Shown piece by piece: positions 53,873 to 62,560 of a stretch of 64,000 nucleotides of DNA. The position numbers and the translations under genes are program-made. The DNA is from Pontibacter roseus DSM 17521 (GTDB lineage: Bacteria; Bacteroidota; Bacteroidia; Cytophagales; Hymenobacteraceae). The stretch lies in assembly GCF_000373265.1 (NCBI RefSeq), contig NZ_KB890766.1, forward strand, positions 461,432-525,431, written 5' to 3'. The notes beneath the pieces were generated by a model, which did not search any database, was not told where the DNA came from, and was given only the letters and a program-made list of their open reading frames with translations. Position 1 is the stretch's first letter. The number at the start of each line of letters is the position of its first letter.

Positions 53873-55519
53873 TTAGTGATTAGTCTCGTCGCCCGTTTTT
53901 CGGGTCCCGAATAGGTTCAGGTCAAAGGGTGCCTGGTCGTCGCCTATTTCTTCCACAATAAGATGGTGCAGTTTCTGGAGCATTTTCTCAGCCGCTTGCG
54001 GGTCATGCTTCGGGTGGTCTGGGTGCGCCAGGTTGTCCAGTTCCAGCGGGTCGTTGATCAGGTCGTGCAGGGTGACATCACTGTGGGCGTACAATTCTTC
54101 TAATGTGGCAGGGTTACCATAGTTACTCGGGCTGAACCAGCGTACTAGTTTATACTGTCCGTCCACCACAGTCCGGTAGAAGGTCCGGTTATTGAAATCT
54201 GGAGCACCGTATTTTTTCCCGGCTGCCTGCATGTGCTCTTGTCTGTCTTCTGTCGCTGGTATTCCCGTCAGTGCCTGGAGAGCACCCGATACAGACCACT
54301 TTTCATCCAGCATGTGCAGGCCATCCCAGCAGTAGAGCGCCCCTTTTCCCGGCTCACTCTGGCTGCCGCGGGGGCCTGCCGTAGTTGGGTTCATAATGGC
54401 CGATTTGAGGCTGTTGCCTTTCAGGTGCGGGTATCGGGTTTTGATTTCATGTTCTTGGAGTCCTGCGAATTCCAGCAGGGTTGGAGCCAGGTCCAGGTGG
54501 GAACCCACAGCGGAAGTACGCGCACCTTTTGGTCCATCCGGTACGCAAACTGTCAAGCTGACAACAGCCGCTTCATCGTAATGGATGCCACCTTTCTGGC
54601 TCATCCTGTGCGCGCCATTCATTTCGCCGTGGTCGCAAGTAAACACGACGATAGTATCTTTCCAGAGGTCGAGCCTGTCCAGTGCCTCGATGATTTTGTT
54701 GAATTCATAGTCCACCAGCCGCATGGCGTTGATGAGGTAATTCCGTCTTTTGCGCCAGAGTTCGGGCCGGTTCTCCGGTACCTTTCCATAGTTTTTGTCG
54801 ATAAAATCTTTGTAATGCTGTACCGCGAAAGGCTGGTATTGTAAATCGTCCTCGAAGTTTTCTGGCAGCTCAACCGGCCATTCTTTCTCAAACCAGCTCA
54901 AACGCTGTGCAGGAGTTTTCATACCGGCTATTGCGCCATTCGGAACCGGTTCCTCAATCGGGTCGCTCTGAAAGAACATGATGTCATGCGGATTGATGAG
55001 ATTGCAGAGCAGGAGCCAGGGTTGGTCTAGCTGTGAGGATTTGTGTTCAAGCCAGTCGATAGTCTCGAATACGGCGGTGCCATCTACCTTAGCGCCTTCC
55101 AGGGGCATGCCAAACATTTCTCCCCATTGCTGAAAATCTGAGAACCCATAGCGCTCCAGTGCATCCTCGCTGTGCGGGACTTCTGAAAGATGCCATTTGC
55201 CCTTGAAAGCAGTATAATAGCCTTGCTCCCGCATCATATGCCCAATGGTTGGAAACTCTTGGCTTAATTCGTGTATCCAGGCGAAGTTGGTGTTATCCCA
55301 CAAACCCGTTTTTATGGCGTGGACCCCCGTCCACATAGTTGCCCTTGAGGGCGTACAGATGGGCACGGTGCAGTATTGCCTTTCGAAGGTAACCCCCTGC
55401 GCCTCCAGCCTTTCCATTGCTGGGAATCTGACTCCTTCGGGTACTTCCATGTGTGTTTGCCATTGGTCCATGCACAGTATCAGGATATTCTTTTGGCCGG
55501 CGCCTTGTTTATTTTCCAT
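53873..55519 (-). CDS. Intracellular type I sulfatase (choline-sulfatase-like)
   Basis: 548 residues from the ATG at 55519 (MENKQGAGQKNILILCMDQWQTH). It overlaps the upstream stop by 11 bases; the long upstream extension is out-of-frame sequence of the neighbour. The formylglycine motif C-x-P-S-R is present (VPICTPSRATMWTG, Cys near residue 72). The metal site MDQW, KGKWHL, FTCDHGEMNGAHRMSQKGG and the late W-F-S-P fit the alkaline-phosphatase superfamily. There is no signal peptide, so it acts inside the cell on an imported sulfate ester, as choline-sulfatases do. The FGE-like gene two places upstream would make the formylglycine. Confidence 0.88.
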   Translation of the reverse strand: MENKQGAGQKNILILCMDQWQTHMEVPEGVRFPAMERLEAQGVTFERQYCTVPICTPSRATMWTGVHAIKTGLWDNTNFAWIHELSQEFPTIGHMMREQGYYTAFKGKWHLSEVPHSEDALERYGFSDFQQWGEMFGMPLEGAKVDGTAVFETIDWLEHKSSQLDQPWLLLCNLINPHDIMFFQSDPIEEPVPNGAIAGMKTPAQRLSWFEKEWPVELPENFEDDLQYQPFAVQHYKDFIDKNYGKVPENRPELWRKRRNYLINAMRLVDYEFNKIIEALDRLDLWKDTIVVFTCDHGEMNGAHRMSQKGGIHYDEAAVVSLTVCVPDGPKGARTSAVGSHLDLAPTLLEFAGLQEHEIKTRYPHLKGNSLKSAIMNPTTAGPRGSQSEPGKGALYCWDGLHMLDEKWSVSGALQALTGIPATEDRQEHMQAAGKKYGAPDFNNRTFYRTVVDGQYKLVRWFSPSNYGNPATLEELYAHSDVTLHDLINDPLELDNLAHPDHPKHDPQAAEKMLQKLHHLIVEEIGDDQAPFDLNLFGTRKTGDETNH

Positions 55520-55847
55520 AGCTGATGTTGGGTTTGGTTGTTTCTTCTTGTTTTCCTTTTTCATGCCACCAGGCAAGGGGGAACAGGATGGCCATGCTGG
55601 TGAGCGAAAGGATGACGACCATGACCAGCGGGCCCTTACTTTCAAAACTGAGTGTGGTGACTATGATGAAAATGGTTAGGACTGGAACCAGCAAGCAGTC
55701 GGCAGCTATCATTAACATACCCCTCTTTTTATTTCGGAGCGGTTTGACGATTTCATGGAAGGTATACGCCAATCCGGCAGAGAGCATGCTGAGTACCGAA
55801 AACACTGGCACAATGATGTTGAGGAACTTTGGCAGAAGACCATCCAT
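55509..55847 (-). CDS. Small membrane protein in the sulfatase operon
   Basis: 112 residues with three hydrophobic helices (about 8-30, 43-66 and 74-93) and a charged C-terminal tail (HEKGKQEETTKPNISYGK). No family recognised. It lies between the FGE-like gene (19 bp gap) and the sulfatase (11-bp overlap), so it should be made with them. A subunit or adaptor role is possible but unsupported. Confidence 0.7.
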   Translation of the reverse strand: MDGLLPKFLNIIVPVFSVLSMLSAGLAYTFHEIVKPLRNKKRGMLMIAADCLLVPVLTIFIIVTTLSFESKGPLVMVVILSLTSMAILFPLAWWHEKGKQEETTKPNISYGK

Positions 55848-55866
55848 TCAGTCTGAGTTTAATTTG

Positions 55867-56847
55867 TCACAATTCCCCTGCAGATGGGTTTGGTTTCCTG
55901 ACGATGCAGCGGAAGCCGATGTGGCTGGCGGAGGATTCAATCGCCTCGCCTTGTCGGGCTGCCGGCCGGTAGCGAAGGCAATAATTGGGAGCACACAGAA
56001 AGGAACCTCCTTTCAGCACTTTCTTGGGGATATTGCTTCCTGGTTGGTTTTGGACGAAGCCAGATTCTGCTGTTGATACCTTTGGATTGCGTGGCACGCA
56101 ACAAGCTTTGGCTGCATCTTCCGGGTGCCTCGGGCGAAAGAAGTCATCGGTCCATTCCCATACATTACCCGTCATGTCATACAGGCCATACCCGTTTGCT
56201 GGGAAAGCACCTACCGGGGAGGTGCCTTCGTAGCCATCGGTTTGCAGGTTATGCCAGGGAAACTCCCCCTGCCAGGTGTTGGCGAGTATCTGTCCGTCCG
56301 GGGTAAAATCGTCTCCCCAGGTATAGACGGCTCCTTCCAGTCCGCCGCGTGCGGCAAATTCCCATTCGGCCTCGGTAGGCAGGCTTTTCCCCACCCATTC
56401 GCAGTAGGCGGCTGCATCCTCGTGCGTAACATGCACTACCGGATGGTCTTCCCGGCCGTGCAGGTTGCTGGTTGAGCCTTCGGGGTTTTTCCAGCAAGTA
56501 CCTGGTACATAGGCCCACCAGGAAAGGTGATTTTTCAAGCTTACCTTACAAGCCGGCTTTTGGAAGACAAGGGAACCTGGCACCAGCAAGGCGGGGTCAA
56601 CTCCAGGGTAATCCGTCGGGTTAGGGAAGCGTTCAGCGACGGTCTGGTAACCTGTCGCTTTGACAAAAGCGCTGAATTCTGCATTCGTCACCAGGTATTT
56701 GTCCATCCAGAAACCGTCTACCGCCACGCGGTGCACCGGTTTTTCCTCCGGGTAAAAGTCGTTGGAGCCCATCTCAAACGTTCCTCCGGGAATCCATACC
56801 ATCTGGTCAAAGGCCTGGTTTGTGTTTGTTTCCAGCAGCTCCAGCAT
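55867..56847 (-). CDS. Formylglycine-generating enzyme family protein (SUMF1-like)
   Basis: 326 residues. The whole protein is one FGE-sulfatase domain: VWIPGGTFEMGSNDFYPEEKPVHRVAVDGFWMDKYLVTNAEF, PVVHVTHEDAAAYCEWVGKSLPTEAEWEFAARGG, TSPVGAFPANGYGLYDMTGNVWEWTDDF and KGGSFLCAPNYCLRYRPAAR. It oxidises the sulfatase Cys to formylglycine. The first copper-binding active-site Cys is present (C290), but the second, five residues later (RYRC in human SUMF1), is Pro (RYRP). That change occurs in other bacterial family members of uncertain activity. It has no signal peptide, matching a cytoplasmic sulfatase, and is first in the operon. Confidence 0.85.
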   Translation of the reverse strand: MLELLETNTNQAFDQMVWIPGGTFEMGSNDFYPEEKPVHRVAVDGFWMDKYLVTNAEFSAFVKATGYQTVAERFPNPTDYPGVDPALLVPGSLVFQKPACKVSLKNHLSWWAYVPGTCWKNPEGSTSNLHGREDHPVVHVTHEDAAAYCEWVGKSLPTEAEWEFAARGGLEGAVYTWGDDFTPDGQILANTWQGEFPWHNLQTDGYEGTSPVGAFPANGYGLYDMTGNVWEWTDDFFRPRHPEDAAKACCVPRNPKVSTAESGFVQNQPGSNIPKKVLKGGSFLCAPNYCLRYRPAARQGEAIESSASHIGFRCIVRKPNPSAGEL

Positions 56848-57105
56848 ACTTCTTTGAAATAGAATACTTTAGGGTAAACGTATAGGCATTCAGTGGGTTG
56901 ATGAAATTCGAATTGTACAGGTAGCAGGGAGAAGTATAGGTGTGTGCATACCTATACATGGCTTAGGAAAAAAAACCAAGAAGGCTTAGTTCTGTGCAGT
57001 GAATCAGCTTGTAGTGATTCAGTGAACCAAATGCAGATAAATCTGCTGGTGTCGCTCCGGACTCAGATTTATGGAGACAAGTGCCATGACCTGCATTCAC
57101 CAAGA

Positions 57106-57918
57106 TCAGCGCTGAGCTAATGTTCTTTGTCTTCTTTCAGCGTTTCGGAAGAAGGAGACTATAGCTGTCAGAGCCACAACTGCTAAACAAACCCAGGCAG
57201 TGGTAATGATTTGAGGGCTTTCTTCCAGGTCTAGCTGGCGGTGTTTTAAAATGATACCGTAGAGTGCCCATACACCTACTAGACCAATATAGGGGTTAGT
57301 CCGGGTGAAGACAACGAATACGACAATCAAAGTGGCAGTCACTATCATAATCGTAGTCCAGGTACCAGCACCCAGGGCGAAGCCATCCCATCCTAAACCA
57401 ACCAAAGCAGAACTAATGTTGGCCACTGTGGCGATAATAATCCAACCAAAATATAAGCTAAGGGGCACCTGTGTAAACCACTTGGAGGCAGCAGAACGAC
57501 CTTTGTCGAATATGCCTAGCCGCAGATGCATCGCCAGCAGCGTTGCCAACTGCGTCAGGATGAGCACCACCGACAGCACCAGCCATTCGTTCACCCAGGC
57601 AATAGTCCAGGCACCTGTGGCCAGGTTGTTCAGCATGAATAAGTAGCCTAGTCGCTGCAGGTCCACATTTGCCTCATGCTGAGGTGACTCCTTATAGGCT
57701 TTGATTAAATGGTAAATGCAGAAAGCGGAAAGGGCTACGTAGATAATGCCCCAGATGGAGAAGGTTATACCTGCGGGCGTGAACAGCGCCGGGTATTTAT
57801 CCGACACGTCGCCGATGGTCTGGTCATTGAAAAGCCTGAGCTGCGTTAGCTGCGACGGCAACAAATGCAACAGGAAGAAAAGCGTGTTCAGGACGGCCAG
57901 AGTTTTGACATTTCTCAT
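57106..57918 (-). CDS. TspO/MBR-related membrane protein
   Basis: 270 residues with about 7-8 hydrophobic helices. YPALFTPAGITFSIWGIIYVALSAF and LFMLNNLATGAWTIAWVNEWLVLSVVLI match the enlarged TspO-like group (often named tryptophan-rich sensory proteins). WFTQVPLSLYFGWIIIATVANISSALV is also typical. Classic TspO has five helices and about 160 residues, so this is a longer relative. Ligands such as porphyrins are known for TspO itself; none is shown here. Confidence 0.8.
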   Translation of the reverse strand: MRNVKTLAVLNTLFFLLHLLPSQLTQLRLFNDQTIGDVSDKYPALFTPAGITFSIWGIIYVALSAFCIYHLIKAYKESPQHEANVDLQRLGYLFMLNNLATGAWTIAWVNEWLVLSVVLILTQLATLLAMHLRLGIFDKGRSAASKWFTQVPLSLYFGWIIIATVANISSALVGLGWDGFALGAGTWTTIMIVTATLIVVFVVFTRTNPYIGLVGVWALYGIILKHRQLDLEESPQIITTAWVCLAVVALTAIVSFFRNAERRQRTLAQR

Positions 57919-58074
57919 AGTGTAGGCGACATATTTACATGAAGCTATACTTTACGCAAAATAGTTGCTTTCAACTATGAGTCTGTTATTAGTAAGGGGT
58001 TGGCCCAGCATTTTAAGATGTGCAAGAGGCAGTTGCAATGTAAATCTTGTAGAGTTGCTTTTGAAAGCGATTCA

Positions 58075-58467
58075 TTACAGGATTCTGGAGCCTGTACACT
58101 TGTTCTGGAAGCGGTAGAAAAGAAGGCCTCCCACTGCGTAAAGTGCTACATCGACCCAGTCGCCGGTATAGCGGGGCATAAACATCGGGAACAATACCTC
58201 GAAGGCCAGCGTGAAATATAGCACCGTAAAAGCCACGTGGTACCAGGAGAGGCGCAACTGAGTACCGTAAAAAAATCGCAATACAAACAACGTAATGGAA
58301 AGTACCAGCGGAAGACAGAGCAAATCATCAAGGTAGTGCTGCACCCACTCTGGTCTTGATAAGCCTAGCCAACGCCACCCCCAATGCCCCAGATATACTG
58401 CTGCCAGCATCCAGAAGAGCCATCCAAAGGTGCTCCAGTTTAACCGGCTAGCAATGCGATAAGCCAT
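58075..58467 (-). CDS. Small membrane protein overlapping a zinc-ribbon gene
   Basis: 130 residues from the ATG at 58467 (MAYRIASRLNWSTFGWLFWMLAAVYL); a TTG start 25 codons up would lie deep in the neighbour. Four hydrophobic helices; WVQHYLDDLLCLPLVLSITLFVLRFFYG and AFEVLFPMFMPRYTGDWVDVALYAVGGLLFYRF. Similar Bacteroidota proteins are sometimes labelled as magnesium/citrate transporters, which I cannot support. It overlaps the upstream gene by 28 bases. Confidence 0.7.
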   Translation of the reverse strand: MAYRIASRLNWSTFGWLFWMLAAVYLGHWGWRWLGLSRPEWVQHYLDDLLCLPLVLSITLFVLRFFYGTQLRLSWYHVAFTVLYFTLAFEVLFPMFMPRYTGDWVDVALYAVGGLLFYRFQNKCTGSRIL

Positions 58468-58736
58468 ATGATGAGAGAAACAATGGACGCAAATGCAATC
58501 TGAAATCCCAAGCCTATGCGCTTGTAGAATTTGGTGAACCAAGAATCATCCGGGTTTATTTGGATGAACTCAATCGAGAAGCGCTTTTCCTCCTCTTGTT
58601 CGCGTTGTTGCCGTGCTTTCTGGCGTTCCACGGCTTGCGGATCAAGTATAGCTTGACAGTGTTCGCAACGGTCAGAGGGGCTTTGGCTCCATCGGGACCA
58701 CTGACCGCACTGTGGACATTTTTTGCTGGAATTCAT
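58440..58736 (-). CDS. Zinc-ribbon protein with C-terminal membrane helix
   Basis: 98 residues from the ATG at 58736 (MNSSKKCPQCGQWSRW). A rubredoxin-like zinc ribbon (CPQCGQW...CEHCQAIL, CxxC pairs) leads into a charged helix (VERQKARQQREQEEEKRF) and one C-terminal membrane helix. Probably tail-anchored with the ribbon in the cytoplasm; role unknown. It is divergent from the TetR gene, and the palindromes in between could also control it. Confidence 0.75.
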   Translation of the reverse strand: MNSSKKCPQCGQWSRWSQSPSDRCEHCQAILDPQAVERQKARQQREQEEEKRFSIEFIQINPDDSWFTKFYKRIGLGFQIAFASIVSLIIWLIALLAG

Positions 58737-58799
58737 AGGAATCAAGGTATATAAGCGACCAGCTCTGCTATCTGCTGAAACGATTATCGGTATCTAAGA

Positions 58800-58889
58800 G
58801 CTAATTAGCACATTAAATAGTTTACGTATAGCTCAATTGAGCTAATACAAAGGTAGTAGTTTTTCGTTAATTTAGCTCCAAAGAGCTAA
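58800..58889. promoter_or_regulatory. Cluster of three palindromic TetR-type sites
   Basis: GCTAATTAGC (58800-58809), TAGCTCAATTGAGCTA (58829-58844) and TTAGCTC-CAAA-GAGCTAA (58872-58889, ending one base before the TetR ATG). All contain the GAGCTAA half-site. The spacing of about 35-45 bases and the position between divergent genes fit autoregulation by the TetR protein. Confidence 0.65.
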
Positions 58890-58890
58890 T

Positions 58891-59523
58891 ATGAAAGAAA
58901 AGATTATCAGTCAGGCAGTAGAGGTGTTCAACCGGAAGGGCATCAGCAAGACCACACTTCGGGATATTGCCCATGAACTGGCCATCAGCGACGGGCACCT
59001 GCGGTATTACTTCAAGACCAAGGAAGAACTGGTGCTCGCTATCTTTTCAGAAATGGAGAGAGAAATCACATCTTTCGCCACCAAGGCTGTCACCAATTTC
59101 ACAGATGCCCAAGCCTTGGTGGCCCCTCTCACTGACATTTACCAGGTCATGTACCGGTATGTCTTCTTTTTCATAGAATCTGCGCCCATTTTAGAGACAT
59201 TCCCTAGGGTGTACGTGGCTTACGAGCAGCTTTTCCAAAGCAGGAGGGAATTATTTTTAGCCTTGTTTGAGGAATACAAAAGCAACGGCATTTTTGAGGA
59301 TGAAGTAGCTGTCCACATATTTCCGCTCCTGTTCGAGCAGGTGTTCATTATCTCTGATAGTTGGGTAAGGTATGCGCGGCTGCCTCAAAACAGACATCAT
59401 ACCCAGGAGAAGCAGATAAAATACTATGTGGCAGTCACTGTGGCTTTGTTTCTCCCATACTTCAATGCGTCACTAAAAGACGAAGTCTCAGCCTGGCTCA
59501 AGCAGGTTGATGAGTTACAATAA
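58891..59523 (+). CDS. TetR family transcriptional regulator
   Basis: 210 residues. N-terminal HTH: MKEKIISQAVEVFNRKGISKTTLRDIAHELAISDGHLRYYFKTKEELVLAIF. The C-terminal helical ligand domain (about 60-205) ends with a second aromatic-rich part (TVALFLPYFNASLKDE). The ATG lies directly after the third palindrome, so binding there would block both transcription and the leader. The ligand is unknown. Confidence 0.92.
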   Translation: MKEKIISQAVEVFNRKGISKTTLRDIAHELAISDGHLRYYFKTKEELVLAIFSEMEREITSFATKAVTNFTDAQALVAPLTDIYQVMYRYVFFFIESAPILETFPRVYVAYEQLFQSRRELFLALFEEYKSNGIFEDEVAVHIFPLLFEQVFIISDSWVRYARLPQNRHHTQEKQIKYYVAVTVALFLPYFNASLKDEVSAWLKQVDELQ

Positions 59524-59934
59524 CATGTGGTAAACAAACCATATCCAGAAGCCTCAGTAGCCTCCTTTATCTGGATAGGGTTGATTGATAAAACTTTCAG
59601 TAGGTTGCTTTGCAGACGGTTTTGCGGCAATCATCAATATCAGCCATAGCGAGTAGGATGTGGTGATACTGGGCAATATGCTGACAGGTATAGCTGGTAT
59701 AAAAATCTGCAAAATCACCCGAAGGCGGAACATTGAGTGCTTGTCATTATAAAGGTACTCATCTGGCAATTACCCTGTTGGCTGTATTGCCATCGACGAG
59801 GCTTCGGATTCCTGCAGTCATTCAATATACGGCATAAGGAGTGTGCATAAAATCCACTCTTGGAACACCGGCAAACGTTTAACAGAAGGTAATACTACCG
59901 CAACGCTTAGACGAAACTCTTTAGGATAAACAAG
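59524..59934. other. Gap with no firm gene
   Basis: About 410 bases. A 71-codon minus-strand frame (59554-59769) has one hydrophobic stretch but no family or start signal, so I do not call it. No terminator is seen after the TetR gene. Confidence 0.45.
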
Positions 59935-60591
59935 ATGAATGGATTGATTTACATGCTAGCTCTGCTTGTGATTACCTCCTGCAAAGACAAAACGGCTTCC
60001 ATGGAAGAATCTGCTCTGCAAGCCGAGACTACCACCATAGCTAATTCTCAGATGAAACCTTCTGAAAAGTTGCGGGAGGCACGGGCTATAAGGAATGTTG
60101 AGGACATCAGGGAGGAGTATGCCTACATTACCTCCGTGTTGGAAAGCGGCAGGCTTGATTCAGCCTCGTTCAGCTACAATTGTAACGATGAGAAGAAAGG
60201 AACGGCGACTTATTTTTCTGAGAAAGGGCAGCTCCGGATGGTCAGGCACACCTACAGTGAGTACAGTCACTTTTCAGCCGTTGACAGCTATTATGTAAAA
60301 GAGGATGCTCTGTTTTTCGTATTTCACAATCGTTTGACGTGGAGTTTTGTACATCAGGGCCAAACCAGGGATAATGTGACAGAGAATCGGGTTTACATCA
60401 TAGATGACGAACCAGTAAAGTGCCTTCAAAAGAAGTATACTGAATACTCGAGAACGAATGGCGCTCCCCAATCCGAACAGGTTGACAACAAGGAGGTTGA
60501 CTGCTCTTCACTTGGATTCGTACAGAAGGATTTTCAGTCACTTGCAAGGTATAGGAAGCAGCGGGAGGACCTTCAGTGTCTGGAGCTCTGA
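59935..60591 (+). CDS. Lipoprotein of unknown function
   Basis: 218 residues. Lipobox VITSC with Cys 16. The mature part has an acidic helical linker (about 20-65, EKLREAREAIRN-like) and a beta-rich domain (YAYITSVLESGRLDSASFSYNCNDEKKGTATYFSEKGQLRMVRHTYSEYSHFSAVDSYYVKEDALFFVFHNRL). Four Cys in the mature part could form disulfides. No family recognised. It stands alone between two gaps. Confidence 0.72.
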   Translation: MNGLIYMLALLVITSCKDKTASMEESALQAETTTIANSQMKPSEKLREARAIRNVEDIREEYAYITSVLESGRLDSASFSYNCNDEKKGTATYFSEKGQLRMVRHTYSEYSHFSAVDSYYVKEDALFFVFHNRLTWSFVHQGQTRDNVTENRVYIIDDEPVKCLQKKYTEYSRTNGAPQSEQVDNKEVDCSSLGFVQKDFQSLARYRKQREDLQCLEL

Positions 60592-60961
60592 TTCTAAACA
60601 GGTGCACCCTCCCTACCCAGCGGGCTGCGTCATGCAGTATGTCTCCAGTCCGCAACAACTGCTTCGCTGTTTTGCTGCTCTTCCGATACCGGCAGAGGCA
60701 CCCGTCTAAATACATTCTTTTAGCTTATTGATATTTTGAGGTATTGGTAGCTGGGTTGGGAAGTCCAGTGTTCGCCGTGGGCTCTACTTTCCCTTCAGTC
60801 TTAGTGAAAGCTTTGTCTGCTGTTGTGCTGTGCGTCCACAGCCTTTTGTACTTAATGACAACGCAAATTCCTATTTTGAGCCTTTACTTATAAGCCAAGG
60901 TATGCATTAAAAAGCTACGTAAGCCGTAACTCAATTCCTGGTTGCCGTAACAGGTATAGTC
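60592..60961. other. Gap before the metalloprotease gene
   Basis: About 370 bases with no gene beyond antisense shadows. One AGGTATA word lies directly before the ATG at 60962. Confidence 0.45.
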
Positions 60962-61642
60962 ATGTTTGGATTCCAGGACATACCGAAGTTTGTACTAGCC
61001 TTCTTTCTGGTGCTTCCGATAATTTCCTTTCTGCACGAGGCCGGCCATGTGTTCTTTGCCTGGCTAATGGGCGGCAGAAACATCAGAGTAACTGTTGGCA
61101 CCGGAGATGTACTTTTTCGGTTGGGCATGCTGGAAGTACGCAAATACTATTTCTGGTATGGCCTCTGCTCTTTTGATAACCTGAAGTACAAGCACCGAAT
61201 AGCTAACATCCTCATCTTTTCAGGCGGAATGCTGTTCAATGCGATAGCAGCCATTGCTGTGATGTACTTTGTCGAAAAAGGAACAGTGGAGGCAGGTATG
61301 CTTACCTATCAGTTTACTTACTTTTCCATGTACTACATCTTCTTCGCGCTGCTGCCCATGCCTTACCCGGATGGAAGCTACAGTGATGGAAAAATCATAC
61401 TCGACCTGATTCGGAACAAGCCTCACTTGGCTGAAAATACCTACCGGATTACCTGGAGTGAGGAAGAGGAGCAGTGGCAAGTGTTGGATTATGCCAATAC
61501 GACGTTAGGGACTTTCAAAGAGGAGGAGGACGCGCTTGACCGGGCGCACCAATTAGCGCAGGAAAACCGGCCTAGCCGCTTGCTTCATACAAAAAGTGGC
61601 AAAGAAGTAGAAGTCTCTAATTATCCCCGGGTGCCGTTATGA
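60962..61642 (+). CDS. Minimal M50-like intramembrane metalloprotease
   Basis: 226 residues. Helix 1 carries HEAGH at 25-29 (ISFLHEAGHVFFAWLMGG), the zinc motif HExxH of site-2 proteases. A second core helix is LIFSGGMLFNAIAAIAVMYFV, and FALLPMPYPDGSYSDGKII may be the third-ligand loop (in S2P it is NPxxxDG; here a P-D-G-x-x-x-D-G variant). The C-terminal 75 residues are soluble and acidic (SEEEEQWQVLDYANTTLGTFKEEEDAL). There is no PDZ domain. It could cut membrane-anchored regulators, but the substrate is unknown and the variant ligand loop leaves activity open. Confidence 0.7.
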   Translation: MFGFQDIPKFVLAFFLVLPIISFLHEAGHVFFAWLMGGRNIRVTVGTGDVLFRLGMLEVRKYYFWYGLCSFDNLKYKHRIANILIFSGGMLFNAIAAIAVMYFVEKGTVEAGMLTYQFTYFSMYYIFFALLPMPYPDGSYSDGKIILDLIRNKPHLAENTYRITWSEEEEQWQVLDYANTTLGTFKEEEDALDRAHQLAQENRPSRLLHTKSGKEVEVSNYPRVPL

Positions 61643-61681
61643 ATCTTTACGGTTGTTCATACCTCTAGAGTCCTATACCTG

Positions 61682-62560
61682 CTACTGCCTGATAACGTCC
61701 TCAGAATACACCAGCCAAAGCGGCACATTAATATCGGTATTGTACATTTCGGTTGGTACACTCCCCAGGCTTAGCGATGGCAAGGGGTTGTTTCCTTTCA
61801 GCCCGAGTACCAGCAAATCATGGCCGCCTTTTTCCAGGTGCAGGACAATGCGCTCGGCTATGCTTTTGTTGGCCGCTCGCACCAGGGTATAAGGCACACC
61901 GGCAATCTCCTGGTGTCGTTTCTGCAAGTCAGCGAATTTTTCTTTCACCACTTCCTCGGCTTTCCGGACAGCTTTTTCTTCGGATATCAGCGGGAAGAAC
62001 TGCGATGGCAGCCGGTACACGTGCATAATCTCCAGTTGCAGCCCCAACTGGTCTGATAGCTCCTTGCTGAGCCGGAGTGCGTGTACCGAAGTATCTGAAA
62101 AGTCAATCGGCACCAGTACTTTCTGAATGGTCGGGGCGGCTGTTTCGGGGAACACGAGCACGCTGCACGGAAGTATGCGCAACAGCTTTGTGCCCAAGGC
62201 TCCGGTACTTTTGTCGCTCGTTTTCTTGCCCAGCAGCGTCAGCTTGATGCCATAGCGCTTTACCAGGTCGGCCAGTATAACTTCGGTGTTAGGCTCCTCG
62301 CTTACCAATACCTCATAATCTGCGGTGTTGCCAAACTGCTCAGCTACTAAATCGGCGATGTTCTCCTCTACTTCTTTGCTCAGGTCAATATCCCCAATCA
62401 TTTCCCGGAAGTCATCGCCCAGCTCGTATAGTTTGATGTTGTGTACGAAATATACCTTGCGCACCTCCAGCCGCTCGCAGATGGAGCGGGAGAAGGCAAC
62501 CAGTTTCTCGTCTATATCGCTCAGGTCGAGGCAGACCATCAGGGCATCTATCGTTATCAT
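61682..62560 (-). CDS. Universal stress protein, two UspA domains
   Basis: 292 residues made of two Usp folds (about 1-140 and 145-290). The second has GVPYTLVRAANKSIAERIVLHLEKGGHDLLVLGLKGNNPLPSLSLGSVP, the region where ATP-binding Usp proteins have G-x2-G-x9-G(S/T). The start ATG overlaps the stop of the BCCT transporter gene by 4 bases (ATGA), so the two are co-translated. A link to osmotic or solute stress is an inference. Confidence 0.9.
   Translation of the reverse strand: MITIDALMVCLDLSDIDEKLVAFSRSICERLEVRKVYFVHNIKLYELGDDFREMIGDIDLSKEVEENIADLVAEQFGNTADYEVLVSEEPNTEVILADLVKRYGIKLTLLGKKTSDKSTGALGTKLLRILPCSVLVFPETAAPTIQKVLVPIDFSDTSVHALRLSKELSDQLGLQLEIMHVYRLPSQFFPLISEEKAVRKAEEVVKEKFADLQKRHQEIAGVPYTLVRAANKSIAERIVLHLEKGGHDLLVLGLKGNNPLPSLSLGSVPTEMYNTDINVPLWLVYSEDVIRQ

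Noticed and set aside
56930-56955. TATAGGT/ACCTATA inverted repeat as a terminator
   Set aside because: Arms of only 7 bp with mismatches around them and no T-run; too weak to call.
59554-59769. 71-codon minus-strand frame with one hydrophobic stretch
   Set aside because: No family, no start signal, and weak codon bias; kept only as a remark on the gap.
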